DNA of 64,000 nucleotides, from the NCBI RefSeq assembly GCF_000218685.1, contig NW_006763291.1, forward strand, positions 1,015,789 through 1,079,788. Reading direction: 5' to 3'. The notes under the pieces are model-generated. The model did not search any database. It was not told the origin of the DNA and saw only the letters and a list, made by a program, of their open reading frames with translations. Positions 1 to 9,066 of the stretch are shown here, piece by piece (the stretch's first letter is position 1; the number at the start of each line of letters is the position of its first letter). This DNA is from Serpula lacrymans var. lacrymans S7.9 (Eukaryota > Basidiomycota > Agaricomycetes > Boletales > Serpulaceae). The translations under genes and the position numbers were made by a program.

Positions 1-1095
1 TTCCCCATAGAACTTCCAGGTTTATGAATTAATTTATAATTAAACCTAGACAAGTACACCGTGTACCGGGCCTGTCTTCGGTTCAAGTCTCGGGCTGTCA
101 TAAAATACTCCAGATTCTTATGATCGGTCCAAATTTCAAACTGGTGCCTAGCACCTTCTATGTAGTGCCGCCAGTGCTCTAGAGCTCTAATGATGGCTAG
201 CATCTCCTTATTGTAAATTTGATAGTTGCACTCTGTAGGCAACAAACTATGTGATAAATAGGCACAAGGCCTCCAAAGATCATCAGGGCATTTGATTGAC
301 AAAACAGCCCCAGTAGCAAAATCAGAAGAGTCAGTTTCTAGCCGGAACTCTTTGTCTAATTCTGGAAATGCTAATATGGGCGCTGTCGTAAACACTTGTT
401 TAAGCTTAACAAAAGCTTCTTGTTCTTTGGCGCCCCAGTGCCAAACAATATCCTTTTTGGTGAGATCGTTCAACGATCTCGTGATTTTTGCGAAGTTTTT
501 TACAAATCTTCGGTAGAAGTTGCCTAAGCCAAGGAAGGCCCTAACTCCTTTGACGCGAGTAGGTTCTGGCCAATCCAATATAGCTTGAACTTTCTCAGGA
601 TCCATCCTGATTCTGTTCTGGCCTATTATCATACCAAGGAAGTCTACTTCCTTTACTTTAAAATTACATTTTTTGGGTTTGATGAATAGGTCCCATTCCT
701 GTAAGTGTCAAAGGACTTCTTGCACAATCCTGTCATGCTCAGCCTCATCGTCCAACTTCGTAAATATTAATAAATTGTCAATGTAAATGACAACACAGTT
801 TTCCATATCCGCAAAAATCCCGTTCATCATGCTCTGGAAGGTTGCCGGTGAATTGGTCAACCCAAAGAACATAATGAGGGGCTCGAAGGATCCTCGGTGG
901 CACGTGAACACGGCCTTCCAAGCATCTTCTTCTTTGATGCATACATTATTGTACCCCTACCTTAGATCCATCTTTGTTAAGATCTTGGTGCCAGCCAACT
1001 TGTCTACTAGCTGACTGATCAAAGGCAGCGGATACACATTTTTAACTGTGTACTCATTCAAGTAACAATAGTCCATAATCATACACTTTTTTTGT
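1..1095 (-). pseudogene. Decayed Ty3/gypsy pol fragment (RT to RNase H)
   Basis: This stretch matches the antisense of the pol gene of the intact inner element at about 6794-7890, colinear from the RNase H end (left) to the reverse transcriptase fingers (right). Between 708 and 911 the - strand still reads FFGLTNSPATFQSMMN and the RT catalytic box. That box is YIDN instead of YIDD, so the second catalytic aspartate is lost. Further frameshifts and stops break the frame. Homology stops near 1095, and the left side runs off the window. It is a dead copy, and it differs from the intact copy largely by transitions. Confidence 0.88.
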
Positions 1096-2429
1096 TGATT
1101 GGTAGCATGGACAGGTGTCAATAACGAAGTGAATATTCAAAAAGACTTGCCTTTGCGCCACACAGGCACAGTGCCACGTGGAATAGTAATTAATATTGCC
1201 TTTTTCAATCTTGTGGCCGATCAGCACCACCTCTATTAGGCAATCCAGTCGCGCTCACCTTTGCTTTCCATCCAGTACTTTCCGTGTTTTGGCATTTTGG
1301 AAAATTTTTGCGTTGCCACTGGCTACACATTGCATTGCGCCCTCGCCTTCATTGTTTCCCTTACTCCCCTTCCTTTACCTAGCCCCACCATGGGCCCCTT
1401 CCTCTCCTTTTTATTCTCACCCAATGGTCATTTCTGGATCCCCATTCTAATCCACCTCTTTGTCACCTCCAGCCTCCTCCTCCTCATCTTCTTTGCTCCC
1501 CCACCATTTCTGATGTCACCACTTCCTATCTGCTTCCATCAACTACCACGTGCCACTGCTGATATCAGCAAAGCCCCGGCGGCCGGTCCAAATAGGGCAA
1601 CAGGTCCATCTTCATGACATCGATCTGCCATCATATACTATCAAAACATCGGTCGCTCGTTTTGCCTGGTTGGAGCGTGGGTGGGTAGTTTTTGAGCTGG
1701 AGAAGGTTCATCCCCTTGCGTTGCCCATGTTCATTGCTGTCCCATTCACTTGGGTACACTTATCTTTTGTCCATCGTCTTCGCTACAGCTACACCTATCA
1801 CACGCTGCCTGGGACTCACTTGTTCCAAATTGGAACTACTCCTCTCCCTCTCTCGTTCGACCAGGTGGTCCAACACAACCAGTCTATTGGTAAGGCCATG
1901 GAACTGTTGGATTTAAACTAGGTGGTGGACCGGTGGCTCCAGTTTCTTTTTTTTCAGCAGAACATTCATTTACAGTGTGTTTATTTTTGATTTTTGAATC
2001 ATTTTTATGGACACATATTTTTTTAGAATGCCTGACTGACAATAAAGGAACTGTGTTGATACTGATAGTGTTTTGCCTTGCCCTTTTTTACTGCATCTTC
2101 CCATGACATCATGATTTTCCTGCTCTCTTTTTGCTATTGGACTTTACTTTATGGCTGTACAAACCTGTGACATTACTCACAGCATTCATTGTTCTATCCC
2201 TTTCTTTTCCTTTTTTTGACAATATTATCCTGTACTACCTACGCAGGATTTGTCAGCGTACATTCCTTCCTCCTTGTGCTATAATTAGCAAGGTAGTGCT
2301 CATCTATATTCACCATAAAGCCCCTATCTTTTATATTCCAACTACCCCTCCTCCTCAAAACCCACACCCATACATCTCTGGGTTTTACTTTGAAGGATTA
2401 TCATACATACCACCCCACGAACAACCAGA
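1096..2429. other. Unassigned sequence between the pol fragment and the outer element
   Basis: No recognisable gene. The stretch is pyrimidine-rich on the + strand. Two open stretches (1550-1921 and 2131 into the LTR) lack convincing ATG starts and resemble no family I know. The second is cut by the LTR insertion at 2435; the interrupted sequence resumes at 15503. It may be older transposon debris. Confidence 0.4.
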
Positions 2430-2434
2430 GCACC

Positions 2435-2819
2435 TGTCACAACTCGAACCAGAAGCGCTAGTCTGAGCGCTAGTTTCCTTTTTCATTTTTCTTTGATATC
2501 TGATCACATGACAGATAAGATATGTTAAGCTGCTGCTTTAGCGCGGATAACATAATACGTAGTTATATCAGATCACGTGACCATCACGTGACACAAGTCT
2601 AGAGCTATTACAAAGAACATCAGTCAGCGCCTCATGGCTGATGCATGTTAGCTCAGTCAGCGCCTCATGGCTGGCTTTCAGAAACATATATATAGTAGAC
2701 CATCATGTACATACTTTCCTCAGTTGTTGATTAATTCTCAATCGCTATTTGTAACGCTACTTGTTTGATTTGAATCTTCATCCCTCCGTTAACTCGGTAT
2801 AAGGGATAAGGGTTTTACA
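2435..2819 (+). repeat. 5' LTR of outer element (385 bp)
   Basis: It is colinear with the 3' LTR at 15151-15502. A TATA box (TATATATA, about 2687-2694) lies about 30 bp before CAGTTGTTGATT (2721-2732), the likely transcript start and partner of the primer-binding site. It differs from the 3' LTR by one G-to-A change at its seventh base and by an extra 33-bp tandem copy around CAGTCAGCGCCTCATGGCTG. Confidence 0.95.
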
Positions 2820-2820
2820 C

Positions 2821-2832
2821 AATCAACAACTG
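2821..2832 (+). promoter_or_regulatory. Predicted self-priming primer-binding site of outer element
   Basis: AATCAACAACTG begins one base after the LTR. It is the exact reverse complement of CAGTTGTTGATT at 2721-2732 in the LTR, just downstream of the TATA box. No tRNA-type site beginning TGG is present. This arrangement matches the self-priming of Tf1/sushi-group retrotransposons, where the folded 5' end of the mRNA primes minus-strand synthesis. Confidence 0.75.
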
Positions 2833-2847
2833 CCACAAGTACCGTTT

Positions 2848-3057
2848 ATGAATATAACAGCAACAATCCTAACCAGCATCATCGTCACCATCATCATCAT
2901 CTTCCTCATCCTACACCTACTTAAACGCTCAAACCAAACCACCACTACCCTCCCACTTCATCACCTACCCACTCGCCCCGACACCATCTTATCATTTTTC
3001 CCTGCCAACGTTTCCCCCTCCTCATCCCAAGACTCGTTCGTAACCATCCCCCTGTAA
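2848..3057 (+). CDS. Small single-pass membrane protein ORF in the retrotransposon leader
   Basis: The 69-codon ORF starts with ATG 15 bases after the primer-binding site and ends well before gag. Residues 7-25 form a strongly hydrophobic Ile/Leu/Val segment, followed by a basic KR and a Thr/Pro/Ser-rich tail, so a short single-pass membrane protein is predicted. Third codon positions are strongly C-biased, unlike the surrounding leader, which suggests real coding capacity. I recognise no family. It is not at the usual env position (after pol). It could also be a chance or regulatory upstream ORF, and the inner element has no counterpart that I can see. Confidence 0.45.
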   Translation: MNITATILTSIIVTIIIIFLILHLLKRSNQTTTTLPLHHLPTRPDTILSFFPANVSPSSSQDSFVTIPL

Positions 3058-3085
3058 ATACATTTTATATCACTATAATCTCTTT

Positions 3086-3228
3086 GGTGTGGAACCATTG
3101 GGATTTTCTCGGTTTTACATAGTTTCATTTTCGATTTCCTCTGACCAGGCCGCGCATTTGCGTCCGCCAGTCGGGAGAAGGACTGAAAGCTTAATAAGCT
3201 GGTCACATGGGGACAACCGTTCGGACCC
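3086..3228 (+). other. Conserved leader module (outer copy)
   Basis: From GGTGTGGAACCA to CAACCGTTCGGACC this stretch aligns with the leaders of the inner element (10272-10414, - strand) and the decayed element (17785-17926, - strand), in the same sense and at the same place before gag, although the LTRs and Gag proteins differ strongly. Conserved blocks include CTGACCAGGCCG, TCCGCCAGTC and a small hairpin AGCTT-AAT-AAGCT (3188-3200). A role as an RNA signal such as packaging or dimerisation is an inference. Confidence 0.6.
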
Positions 3229-3563
3229 CAATTTATCACTATACCTTTTACATAAAATTTGTAAAAATACAAAAATAGTTACCATACCTACATAGTCAGT
3301 AGTGGGCTGAAGAGGACCACTTTGACTCAAAGAGAACAGATAGACTACTAGGATCTTAGAAAGCGGTGTATCGATCCAGCTTATCACTGGTGAACTCCTT
3401 TCTATGCTTAGTAGAGATTTTTACATTTGGATCGGAGAGCAACACATTTACTCTCAAGACTACGTATTCAGAGGGCAATTCCCCCTGCCAGATATAGAAC
3501 CCATCAGAATCCCATCCCCTTTGATTAAATCCGAAACTCCCCCTCCTCCCCAACTCACATTCA

Positions 3564-4682
3564 ATGTCCAACCTAGAATATCGCGATCTGCCCGAGCCAT
3601 CCAACAGCACGGACAGCGCATTTACCAGGGAAATGATGGACGCATTACCCAGAATAGACACTCCCCCCCCGAAAGAAGCACGATTGGAAGCATACGTAAA
3701 ACAAGAAGTAGAAAAAGCAATAAGACAAACACAAATGCATTACCAATCGCAGCTAGACGAGGCGCTCGAAGAAGTGAGCGTCTTGCAAAGAAAATTAAAG
3801 AAACAGATACCGCCACCTCCAGAAAAGGTGGAAAGAAGTAGAACGGCACTGGAGAAACCCGAGAACTTCTCCGGAGATAAGAAAAAGTATAGGGCCTTTA
3901 GAGAGTCCTTATTACTACATTTCGAAGACGATGCCGTATATTTCAGAGATGACCGAAAAAAGATAAGCTTTGTGCTATCTTTTATGAAAGAAGGAGAAGC
4001 CGCGGCCTTCCGAACCGATTGGCTAGAGAACCGAGTCGATGCCCAACAGCTGGGGCTCGACATTACAAACACATACGGGAGTTGGCCGTATTTTGCGGAC
4101 AAAATGGAAGAAAGGTTCAAGGACAGCTTTGAAAAAGAAACTGCCAAGAACGAAATATTGACCCTAAGACAGGGCAACGAAACCGCCCAAGCCTTCTTTG
4201 AAAGGTTTGAGGAAAAGAAAAGATGGGCGGGATATACGAATAGAATAAATGAAGAGTTCCTGATATCTCTACTCAGAAGAAATATGAATAAGCCGCTAGT
4301 AGATAGGGTGATCTACGGTGGGCATATTCCAAGAGATTACCAAGAATGGAAAAGAGAACTCATCAGGATAGACTATATTTGGAGAGAGAGAGAAAAAGAA
4401 AAGAAGGGTTCCGATATCGGGAAGAAACCCTATTCGGAACAAAAGAAAGAAGGAGAGAAGAAAAAGGACGGAACCGGGTATACCTATACCGGTAGCGGAG
4501 AAAGAATGGAGGTGGACAAAGCAAAGTTCCGCACTGAGGGACGATGCTACCGATGTGGAGAAAAGGGACATAGAAGCTTCGAGTGCAAAGACGCACAAAA
4601 AAGGAAGCCACAATTTAATGTCCGAGAGTTCTTAGAAAAGATGACGAAAGAGGAAAGGGAAAAACTCCTTGAGGGTTTTTAA
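3564..4682 (+). CDS. Gag polyprotein of outer chromovirus
   Basis: A 372-residue ORF. The N-terminal part is charged and predicted helical with coiled-coil character (residues about 35-85). The middle matches the gypsy Gag capsid-like region (FRESLLLHF, YFADKMEERF, FFERFEEKKRWAGYTN). The C terminus has one CCHC zinc knuckle, CYRCGEKGHRSFEC (about residues 330-343), which binds genomic RNA. The ORF ends ...LLEGF followed by TAA at 4680-4682, directly on the slippery heptamer that shifts ribosomes into pol. Codon usage is A-rich, unlike the host genes. The start is the first ATG of the frame with Gag similarity. Confidence 0.9.
   Translation: MSNLEYRDLPEPSNSTDSAFTREMMDALPRIDTPPPKEARLEAYVKQEVEKAIRQTQMHYQSQLDEALEEVSVLQRKLKKQIPPPPEKVERSRTALEKPENFSGDKKKYRAFRESLLLHFEDDAVYFRDDRKKISFVLSFMKEGEAAAFRTDWLENRVDAQQLGLDITNTYGSWPYFADKMEERFKDSFEKETAKNEILTLRQGNETAQAFFERFEEKKRWAGYTNRINEEFLISLLRRNMNKPLVDRVIYGGHIPRDYQEWKRELIRIDYIWREREKEKKGSDIGKKPYSEQKKEGEKKKDGTGYTYTGSGERMEVDKAKFRTEGRCYRCGEKGHRSFECKDAQKRKPQFNVREFLEKMTKEEREKLLEGF
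4673..4679 (+). promoter_or_regulatory. -1 ribosomal frameshift heptamer G GGT TTT (outer gag/pol)
   Basis: In the gag frame the codons are GAG GGT TTT TAA, so the heptamer is X-XXY-YYZ with X=G and Y=T, lying on the stop. Slipping one base back reads TTA AAG AGG and enters an open frame that runs across the nested-element insertion into protease. The position immediately before the gag stop supports programmed frameshifting. Confidence 0.7.
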
Positions 4683-4765
4683 AGAGGCCAGCGGTACCGC
4701 ATCGACCGACTGAGCCTAAAGACGTTTCAAATCGATTTCTTCCTTTGACTGTAGATACATATGAC

Positions 4766-5155
4766 TGTAACAACCAAGAGTTAGTTACTCTGGCGCACAC
4801 AGGAACACACTATAAAGGTAGTGGAAGATGGGGAGTGGGTACCCCTTGGGCTGCAGTGAGTTAGTTGGTATACAACAGGAGGACTCGCTGAGGAGTCTCC
4901 TGGATCTATTGGGGTATATATACTACTACAGGTTTGTTTGTACATGTGTACTATACAGTTGATGAAGGCAGTGGCTGATGATGTCATAGGGCCTAGCCCG
5001 TATGGCCAGCTCCACTGCGTGAGAGAGTTAAGTCTAAAAGTAAAAGAAAGGCAACGCGGCGCGAGAAAGGGAAATGCCGCGTGGCACTTAAAGTATAAAG
5101 TTAAAGCGGAGAATAAAAAGGAAAGGAGATGTCCGGAAATTGTGTTATCGTAACA
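4766..5155 (-). repeat. 3' LTR of inner element
   Basis: This 390-bp LTR appears identical to 10634-11023. Immediately inside lies the polypurine tract, which in element sense reads AAGGGGGGTAG (5156-5166) and primes plus-strand DNA synthesis. Confidence 0.97.
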
Positions 5156-5166
5156 CTACCCCCCTT

Positions 5167-5562
5167 CTAAGGCTCGACTTCCAGGCGAGACCAAATTCCG
5201 GAGGTAGTGGTAAAATTTTCGGGCATAGGTTGAAAGAGGGAATTAAAAAGGTTTGAATCCATGCCTCTAAGCTTCCTGGGAGCTGAGGGATTCCTAGAAT
5301 AAAATTCGCGAACAGCGTTGCGGGAGTTTTCCAGATGGGATTCTGGTTCCCACGTTCTGTCCTCGTCTCCGTAGCCCTTCCAAAGGACCAGGAACTCTAA
5401 TTTTCCACGCTTCAAGCGTGCATCTACCACCCGTTCGACTTCGAACTCTTCTTCACCTTCCTGGGTGACTACTACCGGACCGGGCCGGTCTACGCGCTGT
5501 CCCGGCAGCGGTCCCTTGTAGGGTTTCACACGGCTAATGTTAACCGTGGGTACCACCCTCAT
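5167..5562 (-). CDS. C-terminal part of inner Pol with chromodomain
   Basis: This segment is in frame with the main pol ORF but separated from it by one TGA (5563-5565). It begins MRVVPTVNISRVKPYKG, the end of the integrase GPY/F-type module. It then carries a classic chromodomain: EFEVERVVDARLKRG, LEFLVLWKGYGDEDRTWEP and an amphipathic C-terminal helix. Chromodomains of chromoviruses read histone marks such as H3K9 methylation and steer integration to heterochromatin, which suits the nested insertion here. It could be made only by readthrough or reinitiation if the TGA is real. The stop may be a C-to-T change of an arginine codon. Confidence 0.85.
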   Translation of the reverse strand: MRVVPTVNISRVKPYKGPLPGQRVDRPGPVVVTQEGEEEFEVERVVDARLKRGKLEFLVLWKGYGDEDRTWEPESHLENSRNAVREFYSRNPSAPRKLRGMDSNLFNSLFQPMPENFTTTSGIWSRLEVEP

Positions 5563-8500
5563 TCATTTTGGGAGTTCCAGCTCCACCGCATTAGGTTTGA
5601 CTTCCTTAATCCAGTAAGGGCCAATCCACTTTTCGGTCAGTTTTCTAGACTGCCGGTCTTTTAATTTCAAGTGGTCGGTGTCTAACCAGACCAGGTCGCC
5701 GACCTTGTAATCAGGGGCCTTAGAGCGTCTACGCTCTGCCCTGTCTTTCATCTGCTCCGCAGTTTTAAATAGCGCTTTGCGCGTTTCGTCCAAGACAGAC
5801 TTCATGTCTTTTGCCATGTTCCCAGCAGCCTCGTTTTTGCTTTTGCCAGGTTCTACACCCATTCTGGGGAGGTACGATCTAGTAACCTCGAATGGTGCCC
5901 TTCCTGTAGCCGAAGACTGTTTAATATTATAAGAGAACTGGGCTATCTTTAGCCACTTGGCCCAATCTGTCTGTCTGTCGTTAATAAATATCCGGAGATA
6001 CTGTTTCAACTCCTGGTTGAGTCTCTCCGTTTGTCCATCGGTTTGCGGATGGAACGCCGTGGATAATTTAGGTTTGATGCCCAGCATCCGGCATAATTCT
6101 TTCGTAAATTCGCTAGCGAATTGCGGTCCTCTATCGGAGATTACCGTTTCTGGTAACCCATGGATTGACCATACGAAATCTTTAAATAGGTCTGCCGTAC
6201 CGGCAGCGGTGATGGTTTTGTTGGTGGGTATGAATACCACTTCTTTGGAGAAGCGGTCTACTACCACCATTACTGAATCGTACCCGTTTGACTCGGGCAG
6301 ATCTGTCGTGAAGTCCACCGATATATCCTGCCAGGGGCCAGCTGGTATCGGGTTCGGCATGAGTTTACCCGCCGGCGGTTGATGGGAATTCTTGGCCATG
6401 GCGCATCTCAGACAGGATTTTACATATTCCTGTATGTCTTTGACCATGCCAGGCCACATGTAGTTTCTGGAGATCAACTCCATCGTTCGTTGCCATCCAG
6501 GGTGCCCAGCCACTGGAGTATCATGATGTCTATCTATTGCCTTGATCCTTGCGGACTCAGGCACATAGATTTTGTTTTTGAAATGAAAGAGCCCGTCTTT
6601 CCATAAATAGTTTTCATTGCCGTCAAGGCGTGCCTTTTCCTCTGGGGAGATGTCTTTCCTGAAGACTTCTAGGAGGTCGGAATCTTGCCCGATTCTAACA
6701 TTGGCAACCCTTGATTGATCTATCAGGGTGACACCTTTGTTGTCATCTTCAATGCCGTTGGCATGATCCTCTCTTCTAGATAAAGCATCCGCTTTCCCCA
6801 TTGAGCTTCCTGGCTTATGAATTAATTTATAATTGAACCTTGACAAGTACACCGCGTAGCGGGCCTGTCTCCGGTTCAGGTCTCGGGCCGTCATGAAGTA
6901 CTCCAGGTTCTTATGATCGGTCCAAATTTCGAATTGGTGCCTAGCACCTTCTATGTAGTGCCGCCAGTGCTCTAAAGCTCTAATGATGGCCAGCATCTCC
7001 TTGTCGTATATTTGATAGTTGCGCTCTGTAGGCGACAAACTATGCGATAAATAGGCACAAGGCCTCCAAAGATCATCAGGGCATTTGATTGATAGAACAG
7101 CCCCAGTGGCGAAGTCAGAAGAGTCGGTTTCTAGCCGGAACTCTTTGTCTAATTCAGGGAATGCCAATATGGGTGCTGTTGTAAATGCCTGTTTAAGCTT
7201 ATCAAAAGCTTCCTGTTCTTTGGCGCCCCACTGCCAAACAAGGTCCTTTTTGGTGAGATCGTTCAACGGTCTCGTGATTTTTGCAAAGTTTTCAATAAAC
7301 CTTCGGTAGAAATTGCCTAAGCCTAGGAAAGCCCTAACCCCTTTGACGCGAGTAGGTTCTGGCCATTCCAAAATAGCTTGAACTTTCTCAGGGTTCATCC
7401 TGATTCCGTTCTGGCCTATGATCATACCAAGGAAGTCTACTTCCTTCACTTTAAAATTACATTTTTCGGGTTTGACGAATAGGTCCCGTTCCTGTAAGCG
7501 TCGAAGGACTTCTTGCACGATCTTGTCATGCTCAGCCTCATCGTCCGACTTTGTAAATATTAATAAATCGTCAATGTAAATGACGACACAGTTTTCCATA
7601 TCCGCAAAGATCTCATTCATCATGCTCTGAAAGGTCGCTGGTGAATTGGTCAACCCAAAGAACATAACAAGGGGTTCGAAAGATCCTCGGTGGCACGTGA
7701 ACGCGGCCTTCCAAGCATCTTCCTCTTTGATTCGTACGTTATTGTACCCCCATCTGAGATCCATTTTAGTCAGAATCTTGGCGCCAGCCAATTTGTCCAC
7801 TAGCTGACTAATCAAAGGCAGAGGATACGCATTTTTAACCGTGTGCTCATTTACGTAACGATAGTCCATAATCATTCGCTTTTTACCATCCTTTTTAGGA
7901 ATGAAGAACACCGGGGACGTCATAGGACTTTTGGAAGGTCTGATGTAACCCTTCCTAAGTTGTTCGTCTATGAAACTAGATACCTCGTCTCTTTCGGGAG
8001 CAGAGAGCGGTATCATGTGTCCCTTCCTTGGTTTGAAGGTGTCTTTCAAATCTATAGCATGGTCCCAAGGCTTAGCCTCTGGGAAGCGCTCTGATTTGTG
8101 TTTCGAAAAGACTTTCCAGAAGTCGTGGTACTCGGGAGGTACCAGCCTCTTAATCTCTTCCTCAGGTTTTACCTCATCATCGTCATCGTCGATCTTTTCT
8201 AAAGATCTGAGCTCGTAAACGTGACTAGCGTTTAACTTTTCGAGACGCTCATTGTGACGGACATGATTTGGTTTACCCAAGTTTACACATTCCTGGGGAC
8301 AACGTGACAATGTGACAACCCCTGTCTGCCAGTTGATCTCAGGATTGTGTTTAAATAGCCAGGTCCAGCCTAAGATTAAATTAATCTTCCCTAGTTGGGT
8401 AGCTTCGGCAGTGACTCGTTCTCTGTGTCCTTGGTATTCGACCACAAAAGAACATTTGTGTGTAATACAGCCACCTGCGTTAAGCGTACCGTCAACGTTA

Positions 8501-9066
8501 TAGACGGGAATAGACATTTCTAATTTTACAAGGGGGAGTCCAATTTGCTCCGCCCAGACCTGATCTATGAAGATCCCGTTAGTGCCTGAATCAAGCAGTG
8601 CGCTCGTTGAGTGTACTTTGCCCCTGGCAAGGTTTTCCACGCCAACGTCTAAACGGATCTCCTTTTGGAATAAATATGTGCGCATCAACACACACCTTGG
8701 GATTTCGGGAAAGGGTGGCTCCGAAGAAGAAGAAGAAGAAGAAGAAGAAGAAGAAGAGATCTTGAATGACACATGTTTTTCTATTTTTGTTTTACCAGAA
8801 TCAAGCACCCTAGTGTTTGTCTCACCGGGGCCACACTCCAAGGGAGACGCTGGTGCAGCGGTAGTATCATAAATATTACAGTTACATTTCTTTATACAAG
8901 TACATACTTCTGATAACAAATTTAAAAACTTATTTACAAATTGGGGAGCCATCCCCGTCATTCCGTTATTGCTCGTGCAACACCCCGGAGCAGGGGCCAC
9001 TTTGTTGTGGTTTACTTCATTTTTGCCAGGAGCTAAGGTACCCAAGTGACCTAAGCCCCGAATTCT
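5563..9066 (-). CDS. Pol polyprotein of inner chromovirus
   Basis: About 1160 residues, entered from gag by -1 frameshift; no ATG is needed. The order is a linker with a poly-Ser run encoded by a (GAA/TTC)n microsatellite (8723-8757), then aspartic protease (ALLDSGTNGIFID), reverse transcriptase (LTKMDLRWGYNN and catalytic YIDD), and RNase H (ETDSSDFATGAVL; YDKEMLAII). Next come the integrase zinc finger (HRHHDTPVAGHPG then CLRC) and the integrase core with D (ISVDFTTDLP), D (ISDRGPQF) and E (DGQTERLNQE). All catalytic residues are present, and the GPYWIKEV integrase module follows. The frame stops at TGA 5563-5565, just before the chromodomain piece. Confidence 0.93.
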   Translation of the reverse strand, partial: RIRGLGHLGTLAPGKNEVNHNKVAPAPGCCTSNNGMTGMAPQFVNKFLNLLSEVCTCIKKCNCNIYDTTAAPASPLECGPGETNTRVLDSGKTKIEKHVSFKISSSSSSSSSSSSEPPFPEIPRCVLMRTYLFQKEIRLDVGVENLARGKVHSTSALLDSGTNGIFIDQVWAEQIGLPLVKLEMSIPVYNVDGTLNAGGCITHKCSFVVEYQGHRERVTAEATQLGKINLILGWTWLFKHNPEINWQTGVVTLSRCPQECVNLGKPNHVRHNERLEKLNASHVYELRSLEKIDDDDDEVKPEEEIKRLVPPEYHDFWKVFSKHKSERFPEAKPWDHAIDLKDTFKPRKGHMIPLSAPERDEVSSFIDEQLRKGYIRPSKSPMTSPVFFIPKKDGKKRMIMDYRYVNEHTVKNAYPLPLISQLVDKLAGAKILTKMDLRWGYNNVRIKEEDAWKAAFTCHRGSFEPLVMFFGLTNSPATFQSMMNEIFADMENCVVIYIDDLLIFTKSDDEAEHDKIVQEVLRRLQERDLFVKPEKCNFKVKEVDFLGMIIGQNGIRMNPEKVQAILEWPEPTRVKGVRAFLGLGNFYRRFIENFAKITRPLNDLTKKDLVWQWGAKEQEAFDKLKQAFTTAPILAFPELDKEFRLETDSSDFATGAVLSIKCPDDLWRPCAYLSHSLSPTERNYQIYDKEMLAIIRALEHWRHYIEGARHQFEIWTDHKNLEYFMTARDLNRRQARYAVYLSRFNYKLIHKPGSSMGKADALSRREDHANGIEDDNKGVTLIDQSRVANVRIGQDSDLLEVFRKDISPEEKARLDGNENYLWKDGLFHFKNKIYVPESARIKAIDRHHDTPVAGHPGWQRTMELISRNYMWPGMVKDIQEYVKSCLRCAMAKNSHQPPAGKLMPNPIPAGPWQDISVDFTTDLPESNGYDSVMVVVDRFSKEVVFIPTNKTITAAGTADLFKDFVWSIHGLPETVISDRGPQFASEFTKELCRMLGIKPKLSTAFHPQTDGQTERLNQELKQYLRIFINDRQTDWAKWLKIAQFSYNIKQSSATGRAPFEVTRSYLPRMGVEPGKSKNEAAGNMAKDMKSVLDETRKALFKTAEQMKDRAERRRSKAPDYKVGDLVWLDTDHLKLKDRQSRKLTEKWIGPYWIKEVKPNAVELELPK

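Noticed and set aside
70..100. GGTTCAAGTCTCGGG, like a tRNA T-arm
   Set aside because: It is part of the RNase H coding sequence (compare 6870-6890). No cloverleaf surrounds it.
4938..5153. Identical 68- and 71-codon open frames in both inner LTRs
   Set aside because: They are duplicated because the LTRs are identical; there is no coding similarity or codon bias.
5957..6382. + strand open frames across the inner pol and gag region
   Set aside because: They are antisense shadows of the retrotransposon ORFs.
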